A stretch of DNA of 54,165 nucleotides from an uncultured Pirellulaceae bacterium (GCA_905480235.1 CAJQPP010000044.1:1-54165); one strand, 5' to 3'; counted from the first letter of the stretch, positions 1-9,908 are shown. Translations and numbers: made by a program. The notes: generated by a model not told the origin, from the letters alone.

Positions 1-1130
1 GCGGGCGTGTGATACTCGAAACCTAAATCAGCTGCAATCTCTGCAGCCGAACCGTAGGTTTCAATCATGGCCACCACGTCAGCACCACTGTTTCGAATGA
101 TATCAATGGTGCGCTGGCGAGCCGATGTTTGGTTGATCACATACTTGGGGTCCATGTTGAGTCGGCCCCAAATATTCCATGCCATGACGGTCAGATCGGA
201 TTGGGATATGTGGTGAGGCCGAATTCTAGGTGTAACAATATTTTTGGGAGGCGGATCGGGCCGGTCGAAGTACCCGATGGCCTCGGGAGAATCTGATTTC
301 CAAGTGCTCTGGCTTCTCGAAACATTGACCGTTGAAGTTTCAGGTTCGATAGTCACGGTTGTATAAAGCGGAGCCCCGTAATAAGCCATTCTGGTTTTAC
401 CGCCAACCCAATAATAGGAAGCTGAGTTGATGTGCAAAAAACCCACGTTTTTAACCTGCACATAGTCATCAACGTGGCTGTGGCCATTTAAGCAGAGCAG
501 GATTTTTTTTGCGTGTTCGGCGAGAAGCGTTTGGATTTCCGTCGCGTTGTCAATCGCGCTGACTCCGGCTAGTGGTTGATGGCTGAAGATTAATACGGGC
601 TTTGGAGAATCTCTTAACTGTTGCCTTAGCCAGGCTTGTTGGCGTTTGCCAATGTAGGAAGGGTATCCGCCACCGTGACTCGGGGAACCGGCCTCATTAC
701 CGTCCAATACCAACAACCGAATGTTGCCAATATCTCGTCGGTAATAACTCGCAGGCATGTTCCATGCCCGGTAGCAATCTTCACGCGCTAACCCAAAATC
801 AAATTCGTGATTCCCTATAACGTGTAATGTATTTGGGTGAGCAGAGTTGAACTTGTTCGCGAACGCCTGATGCGCCTCATTGGGAAAGGCGAAATCCCCA
901 AGCTGGACCAGAGCAGCGCAGTTTTCCTGCTCCATCGCCAAGAGAAAAGAATCCAAACGGTCCATGGCGTCAACCGCCAGTCCTCCATGTAAATCCGCGA
1001 TTAATCCGAGCTTGATTGGTGCTTTGATTTGCTGGGTGAATTCACGTCCCATCGCAGGAAAGGGCAGGGCGATGGCTGCTCCCATCGCACCCATCGTTTT
1101 CATAGCCACGCGGCGATTTTGATCATCCAT
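1..1130 (-). CDS. Metallophosphoesterase / endonuclease-exonuclease-phosphatase fusion, partial (C-terminus beyond left edge)
   Basis: The frame is open from the ATG at 1130 to the left edge (about 376 codons), so the protein is truncated by the window. The N-terminus carries NRRVAMK followed by a hydrophobic stretch, which resembles a Tat-type export signal. Residues about 40-260 hold calcineurin-like phosphoesterase motifs in order: IADLHGG (D-x-H), LGDFAF (G-D), GNHEFDF (G-N-H-E), FSHQP and NGHSHVD (G-H-x-H). From about residue 312 a second domain begins: VMAWNIWGR (Asn319) and, after an Arg-rich helix, ADVVAMIE (Glu357), the first two metal-site motifs of the EEP (exonuclease III/DNase I-like) superfamily. 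A secreted two-domain phosphohydrolase is inferred; the substrate is unknown. It lies 193 bp downstream of the sulfatase/PhoD gene on the same strand and may share its transcript. Confidence 0.85.
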   Translation of the reverse strand, partial: MDDQNRRVAMKTMGAMGAAIALPFPAMGREFTQQIKAPIKLGLIADLHGGLAVDAMDRLDSFLLAMEQENCAALVQLGDFAFPNEAHQAFANKFNSAHPNTLHVIGNHEFDFGLAREDCYRAWNMPASYYRRDIGNIRLLVLDGNEAGSPSHGGGYPSYIGKRQQAWLRQQLRDSPKPVLIFSHQPLAGVSAIDNATEIQTLLAEHAKKILLCLNGHSHVDDYVQVKNVGFLHINSASYYWVGGKTRMAYYGAPLYTTVTIEPETSTVNVSRSQSTWKSDSPEAIGYFDRPDPPPKNIVTPRIRPHHISQSDLTVMAWNIWGRLNMDPKYVINQTSARQRTIDIIRNSGADVVAMIETYGSAAEIAADLGFEYHTP

Positions 1131-1323
1131 TGTTCGATTTCCTGTGGGGCGTCAAAGCGATGCAAATAAACGGGACTCAGTATTGTCGGATTTTAATCTT
1201 GGGTTCACGACTGAAACGACAGGCGATGCAACTACAAGTTAATGGAATCCGGCAGTTGTTCATGCGGTTTTGTATGAGATTCCAGTGTGAAAAATCAGAA
1301 ATGGTTTCTCTAGCGATGGATGG

Positions 1324-4149
1324 TCAAGGGATTTGTGAATTCTTTTGTGGTGTACGGCGATCTTCGTGCAAAACATTTCCGTTCACATCATGATGTCGAA
1401 ATATCGCTTGTGGTTTTCCATTTTCATCACGGTTCACTTCGACTCGCAGGAAGCCTCCTTTGATGTTCAGGTAGCGGTGCATTTTGGATTGGTCAGACTT
1501 GCGAAAGCCACCGGCATGTTTGTTCGTAGTTGGTCCGCACGAGTATTCTCGCACCCCGGTAACGGGGTCCACGGAAACGTACTGCCAATGGCGATCACCG
1601 CAAACCACATACATGTCTTCCTGTTGACTGACGAAATTACGAATTTCATTACCTTCGTGCGTAAAACCAACATTGGCGTGATTGTCTTTTTTATTCCCAC
1701 GATCAGGACCAACAATCGGCGTCGGGCTAATCAGGATTCGAAAGGTTGCATCGGAATTTTTTACAGAATTGAAAAGCCACTGTTTTTGTTCCTCGCCCCA
1801 AATCGTTTTTTCCGGTCCGTCTGGCATGCGGTTGGGACTGCGGAAATCGCGCCCCTCAACCAACCAAATTTGAAGATCGCGCCCCCAGCGAATGGTCCGG
1901 TAAGTGCTTTCTCCCATGGGCACTTGTTCCCTGAATAATTGAAGTCCCTGTTCCCAGCTAATATCACCATAATTTTGACCTGGCCAGCAATCGTTTTTCA
2001 GCGTGTCATGGTCATCTTTCATGAAGTAACTTGCCGTTTGATTATGGAAATCCCGTTGGAAAGGCATCGCGTAGGTGCGATTCCATTTGAAACGAGCTAA
2101 AGGCAACGTATCGGCGAAGGGGCCTGCCTTGTCGTAATATACGATGTCGCCGGTGTGCACAAAGAAATCGGTTCCGAGTTCTTGCATCTGGGGATAGATT
2201 TTGTGACCGTTAGCGACATCGTCACGGCGATGGTATTCCTGCCCTGTTACCACAGAGAACGCAACGTCTCCAATTTGATCAGCGTTTAGTGCTGTTTTGA
2301 AACTGCCTTCCACGCGAGAGGTAATTCCGTTTTCAGGGTTAGCCCTCGCTTCGGAAGCGACGCTGTAACGAGTGCCTGGTTCCAGTTTTGTGAGTGAGAA
2401 TTGATGTGTGTAATCCTTTTCTGGATCGACATCCTGCCAATCCGTGGTGACGGTGGCTTGGGGAGTGTTCTGAGGCCAATACTTCAATCGTACCTGCCCC
2501 TTGGCTCCGGCAGCAGCACCTTCCATTTCCGCCAAATTCCATTTCGGTTTAGGGGATTGAGTTCTTTTCGACGCATTAGGAAACGGAGTACCGAGTCGGT
2601 TCCTCTCGTCGTTTTGAGTCAGACGTGTCCAGACGATGGCATGACGGGATTGGACCTCTCCAATTTTAATGCCGTTGGCTTGTTGCGGTGGCAAGACGGG
2701 TGGTTGATGCTTGGCCTCTGTCGCATTGTAGGAACGATGACCGGTTGAGTTTTGGCCGAGGATGGGATGCCGGCTCACAGGAACGTTCTGACGATGCAGA
2801 TCAATTTTTGTGGCTTGTTCCGGTCGGTCAATGAGATTGGTTAATTCGTTTTCGTCATCGCGATGGTCGTAAAATTCTTCGCTTCCATCGTTGTATTGGA
2901 TATACCGGTAATCCCGAGATGTGATTGCGTAATTGCCTGGGCCAAAACTGGTGCGAGCAAAATAGGGCCAGTTTGCTTGCGGATTGTCTAACAGAGGAAC
3001 CAACGAGTGACCTTCGTGAGACGCATCGGGTGACAGTCCGGTAAGTTCGAGCAGCGTCGGATAAATATCAAGTAATTGGACCGCTGCATCACATTGACGG
3101 CCGGCCGGAATACCTGGGCCGGCAATAATTAAAGGGACCCTTGTTGAATCTCGCCACAGGCTACGCTTGGCATAACGTTGCTTTTCACCGAGATGAAATC
3201 CATGGTCACTAAATAGAACGACAAAGGTGTTGTCCGCTTGGGAACTTGTACCAAGTGCATCCAGAACTTTACCAATTTGGTCGTCCACAAAACTGACACT
3301 TGCCAAATAGGATTGCACCAATTGTTTTTGTTGGTCATGGGTTTCGACCCATGCCGATGTTGGGGCGATGTGTTTTAAGCGTGTGATGTCGCGACCATAG
3401 GCAGGGATGTCATCAAGGTCCCGGTCCTTTGTGAGTGGTAGCTTCACATCCTCTAAAGGATGCAGGTCGAACCATTTTTGAGGAGCGAATTGTGGCACGT
3501 GAGGACGGAAGAAACCCACTCCAAGCCACTTGGGTTGGGGCGTCGGTGTTGCAATTTGCTCAGCGGCCCAAGCAGCAATTTTTTGATCTGGCATCGATAC
3601 CGACTGGTCTGGGTAAGCTCCCCAGTCCCAAAGTGGATGCCCAGGAAAGGGGCTTAGTTTTTTTGCAGGCATGGGGCCAAACCCGCCAAAATTACCCGCG
3701 TAATTGGGCAGGTACTTTTGATTTTGTGGTCCGTGAAATAATTTACCCGCGGCAGCAACGCGATATCCTTCCGCAAGAAATCTCGCCGGCATTAAACGCT
3801 TCGGACGGGCCACCGGTGATTTAGCCAAATCCGGATTGAGAAAGTAAATGCCGGTACTGCTGGGGTACAGCGAGGTCATTAAACTGGCTCTCGATGGGTT
3901 ACACACGGGGGCCTGGCAATGGGCGTTGGTGAAGATAACGCCGCGGGAAGCAAGGCGATCGATTTGTGGTGTTTTGGCTTGGGGGTGACCGCCAAGACAT
4001 CCCACCCAGTCATTGAGATCATCTACCGAAATTAGTAACACGTTTGGCCGCGTCGATGGGGGCGGTATCTCAGCGTATGTTTGAGCGGCGGAAGATAGTC
4101 CGATGGTTATCGCAGCCATCAGTAGGAACGGGCAGAATATCGATTGCAT
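1324..4149 (-). CDS. Secreted sulfatase fused to a PhoD-like alkaline phosphatase
   Basis: 941 residues with a Sec signal peptide (about 1-26). The N-terminal half is an iduronate-2-sulfatase-type sulfatase: LLISVDDLNDW supplies the metal-binding Asp pair, C83-N-P-S-R87 is the CxPxR motif whose Cys becomes formylglycine, and FSDHGFHLGEK is the distal metal site. From about residue 470 a second complete enzyme follows. It resembles PhoD: a lead-in beta domain (GEVQSRHAIVWTRL), HTGDIVYYD, MKDDHDTLKND, VEGRDFRSP and CGDRHWQYVS, the characteristic PhoD/purple-acid-type metal ligands. Both halves keep their key residues, so this reads as one bifunctional periplasmic or secreted sulfate/phosphate ester hydrolase. 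Each half has a normal length for its family, with no frame disruption at the junction. Substrate unknown. Confidence 0.9.
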   Translation of the reverse strand: MQSIFCPFLLMAAITIGLSSAAQTYAEIPPPSTRPNVLLISVDDLNDWVGCLGGHPQAKTPQIDRLASRGVIFTNAHCQAPVCNPSRASLMTSLYPSSTGIYFLNPDLAKSPVARPKRLMPARFLAEGYRVAAAGKLFHGPQNQKYLPNYAGNFGGFGPMPAKKLSPFPGHPLWDWGAYPDQSVSMPDQKIAAWAAEQIATPTPQPKWLGVGFFRPHVPQFAPQKWFDLHPLEDVKLPLTKDRDLDDIPAYGRDITRLKHIAPTSAWVETHDQQKQLVQSYLASVSFVDDQIGKVLDALGTSSQADNTFVVLFSDHGFHLGEKQRYAKRSLWRDSTRVPLIIAGPGIPAGRQCDAAVQLLDIYPTLLELTGLSPDASHEGHSLVPLLDNPQANWPYFARTSFGPGNYAITSRDYRYIQYNDGSEEFYDHRDDENELTNLIDRPEQATKIDLHRQNVPVSRHPILGQNSTGHRSYNATEAKHQPPVLPPQQANGIKIGEVQSRHAIVWTRLTQNDERNRLGTPFPNASKRTQSPKPKWNLAEMEGAAAGAKGQVRLKYWPQNTPQATVTTDWQDVDPEKDYTHQFSLTKLEPGTRYSVASEARANPENGITSRVEGSFKTALNADQIGDVAFSVVTGQEYHRRDDVANGHKIYPQMQELGTDFFVHTGDIVYYDKAGPFADTLPLARFKWNRTYAMPFQRDFHNQTASYFMKDDHDTLKNDCWPGQNYGDISWEQGLQLFREQVPMGESTYRTIRWGRDLQIWLVEGRDFRSPNRMPDGPEKTIWGEEQKQWLFNSVKNSDATFRILISPTPIVGPDRGNKKDNHANVGFTHEGNEIRNFVSQQEDMYVVCGDRHWQYVSVDPVTGVREYSCGPTTNKHAGGFRKSDQSKMHRYLNIKGGFLRVEVNRDENGKPQAIFRHHDVNGNVLHEDRRTPQKNSQIP

Positions 4150-4283
4150 CGGACGTCAACCTAGCGGCAAAGTACGGAAGTTTCTTCCTCTACTTTATAA
4201 CGTTACGCAAATAAGAAAACGTAACTGCCGTAGATTTAAGCCGGGAAATTCTGGTTGATTCCTTCGAGGTTTGCCAAGCAACG

Positions 4284-5624
4284 CTATTTGAGATGCGTTT
4301 CTTCGTCCTCTTCGGCGGTTTCCTCTTTGGCCCAACGAGTCTTGGAATACTCCGTGGCGATTCGCTCGAGTCGGGTAGGAAAGTCTTTCGGGAATTTCCA
4401 GAAAACTTGCCCCTCCTCTTTCTTAAGGCCCCGTTGAAGCGGTTCTTGTCCCAAAATAAACGCGCCGATATCGGAGCTGACCCAGGGGTCACGGTGAAAA
4501 TATCCGTGTCCTAAAAACGTGGCATACATTTTTTCCGCCACGGATGCGTCTACCATTTCAATTTGTGAAATATTACTCAACACATTGCTTTCCCATTCTT
4601 GTAAATCCCCGACGGAATTCCCAAGTCGTTGACTGCCGGTCAGCCATTCGGACAGCTCCAAAGCCTTGTCTTCTGGCGATGCGTAAACCGCGACCTTGCC
4701 AGCGACTTCGTGGAAACGATCGTGGACGGCATTGATGAAAGCCATGGTGTCCATATCAGGGGCCGCCAAAACGACGCGATTGATACGGTACTTGTCGCGG
4801 ATCTCTTCCGGACTCATGTCGTAATCAAGCAAACGGATCTCACGCAAGGCATTCACAACGATAGGGGAACCAGCGCTGTGGGCCAAAATGGTTACCGAAT
4901 CGGCATCGCATTCTTTAGAAATGTTGGAAAGCAATGCTCGCAATTGTCGCGTGCTGTACATCGCATTCCCTTTGTCGGCAACGTATCCCAAAAGCCTTGC
5001 GTGGGAAGGCCATTCAAAACTGATCATGGCACCGTCTCTGCCGAGGTAATGGAAAATCTCAGCCGCCAGCAGGGTATTCTCAATCAGTTCGGTGTTGTAA
5101 CCGTGCACAAATACAACAACGTGACGTCGTTTACTTTCATCGAGTTGCTTTCGCAGCGCCTGCACCCAAGTACTATCTTGGTGACGCACTTTGTCGTCTT
5201 TCACTCTCCACGGATCAAAGTCATCCAGAGAGGGTGTTAATTTCACATGGGAAAAACTGACGTTCGCCTTTTTCTTGGTGCGGTCCGTGAGCGTTTCGGT
5301 TCGGAGTTCTGCTGCACTCAAACCGTCGCCGATCTTTACATACGCGATACCTAGTTTGGGGTTGCGACTGCGACCATTGCCAAATGGATTAAGACGGTCC
5401 TCGTCTTCGTGGAGATTGCGGCCACTTAAAATGAAAACGGGAACATCTTCTACCGTTTGGAAATCTGAACTGTCGTGGCCCGGGTAAGGCAGACCGGCAA
5501 CGATCCCAAGTGGGGTAGGCATGAGAGTACGGGTCGTCTTCGAAGCGCAACTTAGACCACAACATAAAAACGCCATCGACACCAAGGTCAATGTCTTGAG
5601 AGGGTTCGGTTGCATTAGCCGCAT
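4284..5624 (-). CDS. DUF900-type alpha/beta hydrolase, probably exported
   Basis: 446 residues from the ATG at 5624, which has GGAG eight bases upstream; the frame also extends to a TTG at 5645 but without support. The N-terminus is hydrophobic with Cys residues (MAFLCCGLSCAS), an exported protein or non-canonical lipoprotein. The fold is alpha/beta hydrolase: VVFVHGYN is the oxyanion-hole HGYN motif, TILAHSAGS carries the nucleophile Ser in G/A-x-S-x-G form, and VVLAAPDMD the region after it. This matches the COG4782/DUF900 group of esterase-like proteins whose substrates are not known. It is upstream of the sulfatase/PhoD gene on the same strand with a 134 bp gap. Confidence 0.8.
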   Translation of the reverse strand: MRLMQPNPLKTLTLVSMAFLCCGLSCASKTTRTLMPTPLGIVAGLPYPGHDSSDFQTVEDVPVFILSGRNLHEDEDRLNPFGNGRSRNPKLGIAYVKIGDGLSAAELRTETLTDRTKKKANVSFSHVKLTPSLDDFDPWRVKDDKVRHQDSTWVQALRKQLDESKRRHVVVFVHGYNTELIENTLLAAEIFHYLGRDGAMISFEWPSHARLLGYVADKGNAMYSTRQLRALLSNISKECDADSVTILAHSAGSPIVVNALREIRLLDYDMSPEEIRDKYRINRVVLAAPDMDTMAFINAVHDRFHEVAGKVAVYASPEDKALELSEWLTGSQRLGNSVGDLQEWESNVLSNISQIEMVDASVAEKMYATFLGHGYFHRDPWVSSDIGAFILGQEPLQRGLKKEEGQVFWKFPKDFPTRLERIATEYSKTRWAKEETAEEDEETHLK

Positions 5625-5797
5625 ATTTTGTACTCCATCACGCAAGATGTGGTCGTGGCGGATAGTAGCGACGTGGTGCTGGGCTCACAAGCCACCTTGA
5701 AAGAAGGTGCTTTGCTGGCACCTAGTTGCCAGTAAACAACTGTTTGAAGCGAAGGTGTTAGGTCTTTGGCGGGAATTGACGATGTCTATTAGCGCAT

Positions 5798-5826
5798 AAA
5801 AAAAGCAGCCGATAAAAATCGGCTGC
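5798..5826 (-). terminator. Rho-independent terminator of the small lipocalin-like gene
   Basis: A perfect 9-bp stem (gcagccgat / atcggctgc) with a 4-base loop is preceded on the plus strand by seven A, so the minus-strand transcript ends in hairpin plus U7. It sits 69 bp past the stop at 5895. Confidence 0.85.
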
Positions 5827-5894
5827 TTGAAGATCCACAAATTGATAATCGTCAGTTTGGTGAGTAAGTAAAAATAATACCAAATGTCATCAAT

Positions 5895-6179
5895 TTATTT
5901 TTCGGCGTTCAAACGAATCTTTTCGTTAAACGCGGGACGCGATAATTCGAACGTAAGTTCTCCATCTCGCGTAAAATACTCGGCAAAGAAAATCTGAGAC
6001 CGAGATTCCAGTACGGCACTCCGTGAAGTCGATTGATTCACAGAGAACTCAATACCTGCCGGTTCTATCGCGATCCGATTGGGAGTGACTACTAGCCTCT
6101 CAAAACCTTCTCGGTCATTCACCGGTTCCGTGTCGACGCGAACCTTAGTTATGGCCCAAGCGCCGTCAACTCCAGTCAT
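5895..6179 (-). CDS. Small hypothetical protein, lipocalin-like
   Basis: 94 residues. The ATG at 6179 is preceded by AAAGGAG at good spacing, and the gene ends in front of a strong terminator, so the small gene is well supported. It has no signal peptide or membrane segment. The pattern starting DGAWAITKVRVDTEPV, followed by alternating beta-strand-like segments, resembles the small planctomycete lipocalin-like domain family (TIGR03067-type, which begins GTWKV-x-S-A-x-x-x-G), but the match is by eye and weak. It is monocistronic. Function unknown. Confidence 0.65.
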   Translation of the reverse strand: MTGVDGAWAITKVRVDTEPVNDREGFERLVVTPNRIAIEPAGIEFSVNQSTSRSAVLESRSQIFFAEYFTRDGELTFELSRPAFNEKIRLNAEK

Positions 6180-6857
6180 ACGCAGCTCCTTTCGCTAAAG
6201 ACAAGAGTAAAAAATCTTCCTAAAGGCTGGTCATCCATGCAGCCTTTTATATGGTCCTCCAGTAATGGCGGGTTATTTGCTGTTATGCCAAGTATACGCA
6301 GGCTTAGGGCATTGAAAACAGGCGAAACCCGAAATTTGCTGCAGGTTGCTGTAAAATGTAATGAATTTCACCACGGTTGGTTTGTGAGCTAAAACGCTTT
6401 GTTTCGCTGCCGTGGACCTATCCGGGCTGAAATGCTTGAAGAAATCGGTTTTCGTGACGTAGCATTTCCGAGACGGTTCGAGTTCGTCCCGCTTCCCTGA
6501 AAGCGTATCGGGAAATAATCCTCCTTTGCTTTGATGGATCTAATTGCGGCCTGATAACGGGACAGTTTGTAAAAATCGCGCTTTATCAAGCGTTGAGGAC
6601 GAAATTCAAGTGTTTCCCCTTAGTAAACGGGGCAATACGCGCGGTCTTTGGGTAATCGATCTTCCCAACCCTTACATGTTGGCTGGGAGGATTAAACCGG
6701 CCGGTTTGCGAATCGGATGTTTCGCAGACTGCCTGATCGTCATTTTTGACATATCTGGGCCCGGGTATTTTGAGTGCGTCCTTTTTTTGGGGTCGGTCAG
6801 CGTCGCTGCGGTTTTATGATAGAGATAGCCGTTCTCTTTTTAATTGTTTGGTGAACT
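6180..6857. other. Intergenic region, 678 bp, between divergent genes
   Basis: It holds the promoter regions of the small lipocalin-like gene (minus) and the TPR gene (plus). Two short open frames (6389-6589 minus, 6544-6819 plus) lack ribosome sites and recognisable sequence. No tRNA, repeat or terminator was seen. Confidence 0.5.
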
Positions 6858-8492
6858 ATGAAGTTTGTGATTGCTTCGATTCTTACTTGTAGCGCTGTGG
6901 GATTTGCGGTCGTCAATAATGGCGTCTTTGGCCCTGGAGCATTGTTTCTTCAGGAGAGTGCTCAAGAACCAATGCCGGTTCAAGAGACGACTCCCAGTCA
7001 ATGGGAGAGAATGAACGTGTTGCGAGCGGAGGCTCGCCAACATGGGGAGCAATTTGAGTTTGATCAGGTCATTGAAAAATGTACCGAGATTCTGAATCAA
7101 GGCAGGTCCAATGGCTTTAGTAAGCGTGATTTCAATTCTGCTAACGCAGAAGTGTTGCTGCTGCGTGGTCGTGCCTTTCTGGGAAAAGGCTTTCCACTAA
7201 TTGCTCTCGACGATTTTAATGATGCCGTAGATTTTGCAGATAATGAAACCAAGCCAGCCGCATTAGTCGAGCGCGCCCGAGTGGCCTCGCAGATTAAGCG
7301 ATACTCTCAGGCAATCAGTGATTGTTCCCTCGCCATTCGCTTGCAGCCCGATTTCGGACAGGCCTATCTTGTACGTGGGCAAGCCTTAAGTGCCGCGGGC
7401 AAGTTGGATTTAGCGCAAAGGTCATTAGCGGAAGCAGAGCGTTTAGGGATTCGAACGACATTCAAAGTGCCTGTGGAAATTTCGGCGGTCGACCAAGCTC
7501 GAGATTTACTTGATCAGGGCAGCGCAGGATTAGCGCGAGAGGTATTGTCTCAGGCACTTCTGGAGGGCAAAAACAATTGGCAGATCAATGGTCTGTTGGC
7601 TCTGGCTCAGTATCAGCTAAACGAATATTATCGGGCCATCTCGGCCAGCAATAGAGCACTCAATATGAATCCTGAGTTTGCCGACGGCTATAGAATTCGC
7701 GGCTTAAGTCACTTTCAACGTAGGAATTATGATGCCGCGGTGATTGATTTCAAATCGGCGATCGAACTCGAACCTGAATTTGTTCAGGCGTTAGCTCCTT
7801 TTTTGGCGGAGGCCCGGGAACTTGGTGGTGTTGATCCAGCCATTCGTGTCAAAGTATTGGGTGAAATTAAAGAGGCCCTCGTGCAAACGAACGAAGCCCT
7901 TCCCAATGCGAATGGGAATGAGCGATGGTTGTTGGAATTAAATAGTATGCCTAGCTCTGCTGACCAAGTGAGGCATTTTCAAGATTTACTCAAGGACAAT
8001 AAAGATTCATCCGTTGAGTCATTGAACTGGCTGGCAGATTTTCTATTGCTGGATCGTAGAGTTCCCAGCATGAAAAATTTGCGGAACTATTTGCAAAGAC
8101 CGTTGCAGACGGACGAGCAATTATCGGAGCTTGAGCAGGGGCTAAGAGAGACCATTTCTTCGCGAACAGCCGCCTCTGCAAAAGGAGTGAATTTATTTCC
8201 GGATGCGGTCTCTTACGCCGTGTTTTACGACTTTCATCATTTGTTAAAGAGCTTTGTGGATGCCGGAGTCTGCCACCTAAAGCTGCAGCATGTCGCACAA
8301 TCTTTGACTCGTGATGACTCGCAATCGCTAAGGATCTTGATACCGAACGCGTCGTTACTGAATCGCGATGTGAAGGGATTGTTGGTGCAGGCGATGGAGA
8401 TGCAAAAAGTCGAGGCCGCACAAAACATCATCGATCGCTATAACGACCAATTGAACGCACAGATCATTGAGTTTTTGGGCGTCGGAGAATAA
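6858..8492 (+). CDS. Secreted TPR-repeat protein
   Basis: 544 residues. The N-terminus has a short hydrophobic segment (MKFVIASILTCSAVGFAVV), a signal peptide or anchor. Tetratricopeptide repeats occur at about residues 50-310, seen as repeated A-x-x-D-x-x-x-A-I-x-L-x-P blocks such as AISDCSLAIRLQPDFGQAYL, AISASNRALNMNPEFADGYR and AVIDFKSAIELEPEF. The C-terminal 220 residues are mostly helical without a recognised domain. TPRs mediate protein-protein contacts, so a periplasmic scaffold role is inferred. It stands alone: 678 bp precede it and 624 bp follow it. Confidence 0.8.
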   Translation: MKFVIASILTCSAVGFAVVNNGVFGPGALFLQESAQEPMPVQETTPSQWERMNVLRAEARQHGEQFEFDQVIEKCTEILNQGRSNGFSKRDFNSANAEVLLLRGRAFLGKGFPLIALDDFNDAVDFADNETKPAALVERARVASQIKRYSQAISDCSLAIRLQPDFGQAYLVRGQALSAAGKLDLAQRSLAEAERLGIRTTFKVPVEISAVDQARDLLDQGSAGLAREVLSQALLEGKNNWQINGLLALAQYQLNEYYRAISASNRALNMNPEFADGYRIRGLSHFQRRNYDAAVIDFKSAIELEPEFVQALAPFLAEARELGGVDPAIRVKVLGEIKEALVQTNEALPNANGNERWLLELNSMPSSADQVRHFQDLLKDNKDSSVESLNWLADFLLLDRRVPSMKNLRNYLQRPLQTDEQLSELEQGLRETISSRTAASAKGVNLFPDAVSYAVFYDFHHLLKSFVDAGVCHLKLQHVAQSLTRDDSQSLRILIPNASLLNRDVKGLLVQAMEMQKVEAAQNIIDRYNDQLNAQIIEFLGVGE

Positions 8493-9116
8493 GGCCGCGA
8501 AGGCGATGGGTTTCTTAAATCGCACGGCTCAGGGTGTTGGTGTGGTAGAAACCACCTAGTCGCTTGCTAATGCTGCCGTCTTTTCCAATTCCGGGCTTTA
8601 TCGGCGATGGGTTAAGGCATTTAAGTTTTGCACGTGTGGCTTAATCGTAAATTGGTCACTCGGATGCAAATCGCCGCTCCTTCGCCTTGTAACTTTCTGC
8701 AACCTCACTTTTTTGAGGTAAGTGAATCGGGCAAATTCTCTCGGCATTATCAAACGACGAATTCGCTTGGAGGCTTGGTTTCAAGATGAGCGGATTCACT
8801 GCCGAACGCAATTTCCAGTGTGCCTGAAACGGAATGCCAATTGCCTCATCACGGTTTCCTCGGTTTGAATGCGGTAACAAAGCGGTAATCGCAGCTGGCA
8901 GCAATTTCTAACTGAATGCCAAGCCGACAAACTGATTAGCGATGGCGGTAGTTGCCCTGCTCGGAGCGGCTTAGAATGTCTGATAATTAATTCGTTTGCA
9001 TGACTGCCGGGATCCTTGAAACATTAGGTTTCGTAAAGCAGTCATGGACGAGAGGAAGGACAAGCAACTTTGCATGAAACCAGAGTCCTTTAGGTCACTT
9101 TAGAAAGGGTTATTGA
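8493..9116. other. Intergenic region, 624 bp
   Basis: No credible gene. A minus-strand frame at 8656-8904 has no ribosome site or family resemblance. The last 100 bp should contain the promoter of the aldolase gene. No RNA gene or strong hairpin with a T-tract was seen. Confidence 0.45.
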
Positions 9117-9884
9117 ATGACCATGCCGAAGCTGAAGCAATTGTCGGAACAATTCACCGAGGGCGCCATAATCAATAACGCTTGGCTGACCATGGGTGAT
9201 GCCTATTTGGCGGAAATCGTGGCAAGTGGTGGTTGTTTTGACAGCGTCACACTGGACCTGCAACATGGGTTGGTTGATCAGGAATCAGCCTGCGCGTGTA
9301 TTCGTGCGATCCAGAGTTTTGGCACCTATGCATTTGTGAGATTGCCGAAATTGGACCCCGCATTGATCGGGCTTTTGTTAGATTTTGGCATCGATGGACT
9401 CATCCTGCCGCAGACCAATTCGGCTGAAGATGCGGAGCGTTTTGTGGAAGCCTGTTTTTATCCCCCTCGAGGAGCACGTTCACATGGTCCCAACCGATTA
9501 AATCTGTTGGTCGATCGAACGCCAGAAGGTGTCGCACTGTTTTGCATGATCGAAACAATGCAAGGGCTGGAGTCGGTCGGTGGGATCGCCGAGGTTGACG
9601 GTCTGACGGGCCTATTTATTGGACCGGGGGACCTTGGAATTGCACTTGGGTTGGGGCCCGGTCAGGACCGATCGGAACCGGTTTATCTAGAAGCAAAGGC
9701 AGCAATTCAGGCGGCAGTTGTGGCAAACGCAAAAGTGATCGGGATCCATGCCAATACTACAGAATTTGCTCTGAAGATGGCCGCCGAAGGATTCCAGCTA
9801 GTCACGACTTGGGTGGATTCCCTGGCCGTTCAAAAATCCATAAACGCGGCCGGTGAAAAATGGCGACAAGGGCGGAGCGGGTGA
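9117..9884 (+). CDS. HpcH/HpaI-family class II aldolase
   Basis: 255 residues, the usual length for this family of metal-dependent pyruvate aldolases (4-hydroxy-2-oxoheptanedioate and 2-keto-3-deoxy-L-rhamnonate aldolases). Visible hallmarks: LDLQHGLVD with the catalytic His, FVRLPKLD with the pyruvate-binding Arg, CMIETMQGLE with a metal-binding Glu, and FIGPGDLGIALGL with the second metal ligand Asp. It should cleave a 2-keto-3-deoxy acid to pyruvate plus an aldehyde in the cytoplasm. AAGG lies just ahead of the ATG. It is not in an operon with other sugar-acid genes here, so the substrate cannot be fixed. Confidence 0.88.
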   Translation: MTMPKLKQLSEQFTEGAIINNAWLTMGDAYLAEIVASGGCFDSVTLDLQHGLVDQESACACIRAIQSFGTYAFVRLPKLDPALIGLLLDFGIDGLILPQTNSAEDAERFVEACFYPPRGARSHGPNRLNLLVDRTPEGVALFCMIETMQGLESVGGIAEVDGLTGLFIGPGDLGIALGLGPGQDRSEPVYLEAKAAIQAAVVANAKVIGIHANTTEFALKMAAEGFQLVTTWVDSLAVQKSINAAGEKWRQGRSG

Positions 9885-9908
9885 GGTTTTCGGCTCTGAC
9901 GTAGGGGC

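Noticed and set aside
1345..1938. 197-codon open frame on the plus strand
   Set aside because: It lies wholly antisense to the sulfatase/PhoD gene, whose motifs fix the coding strand; no family resemblance or ribosome site.
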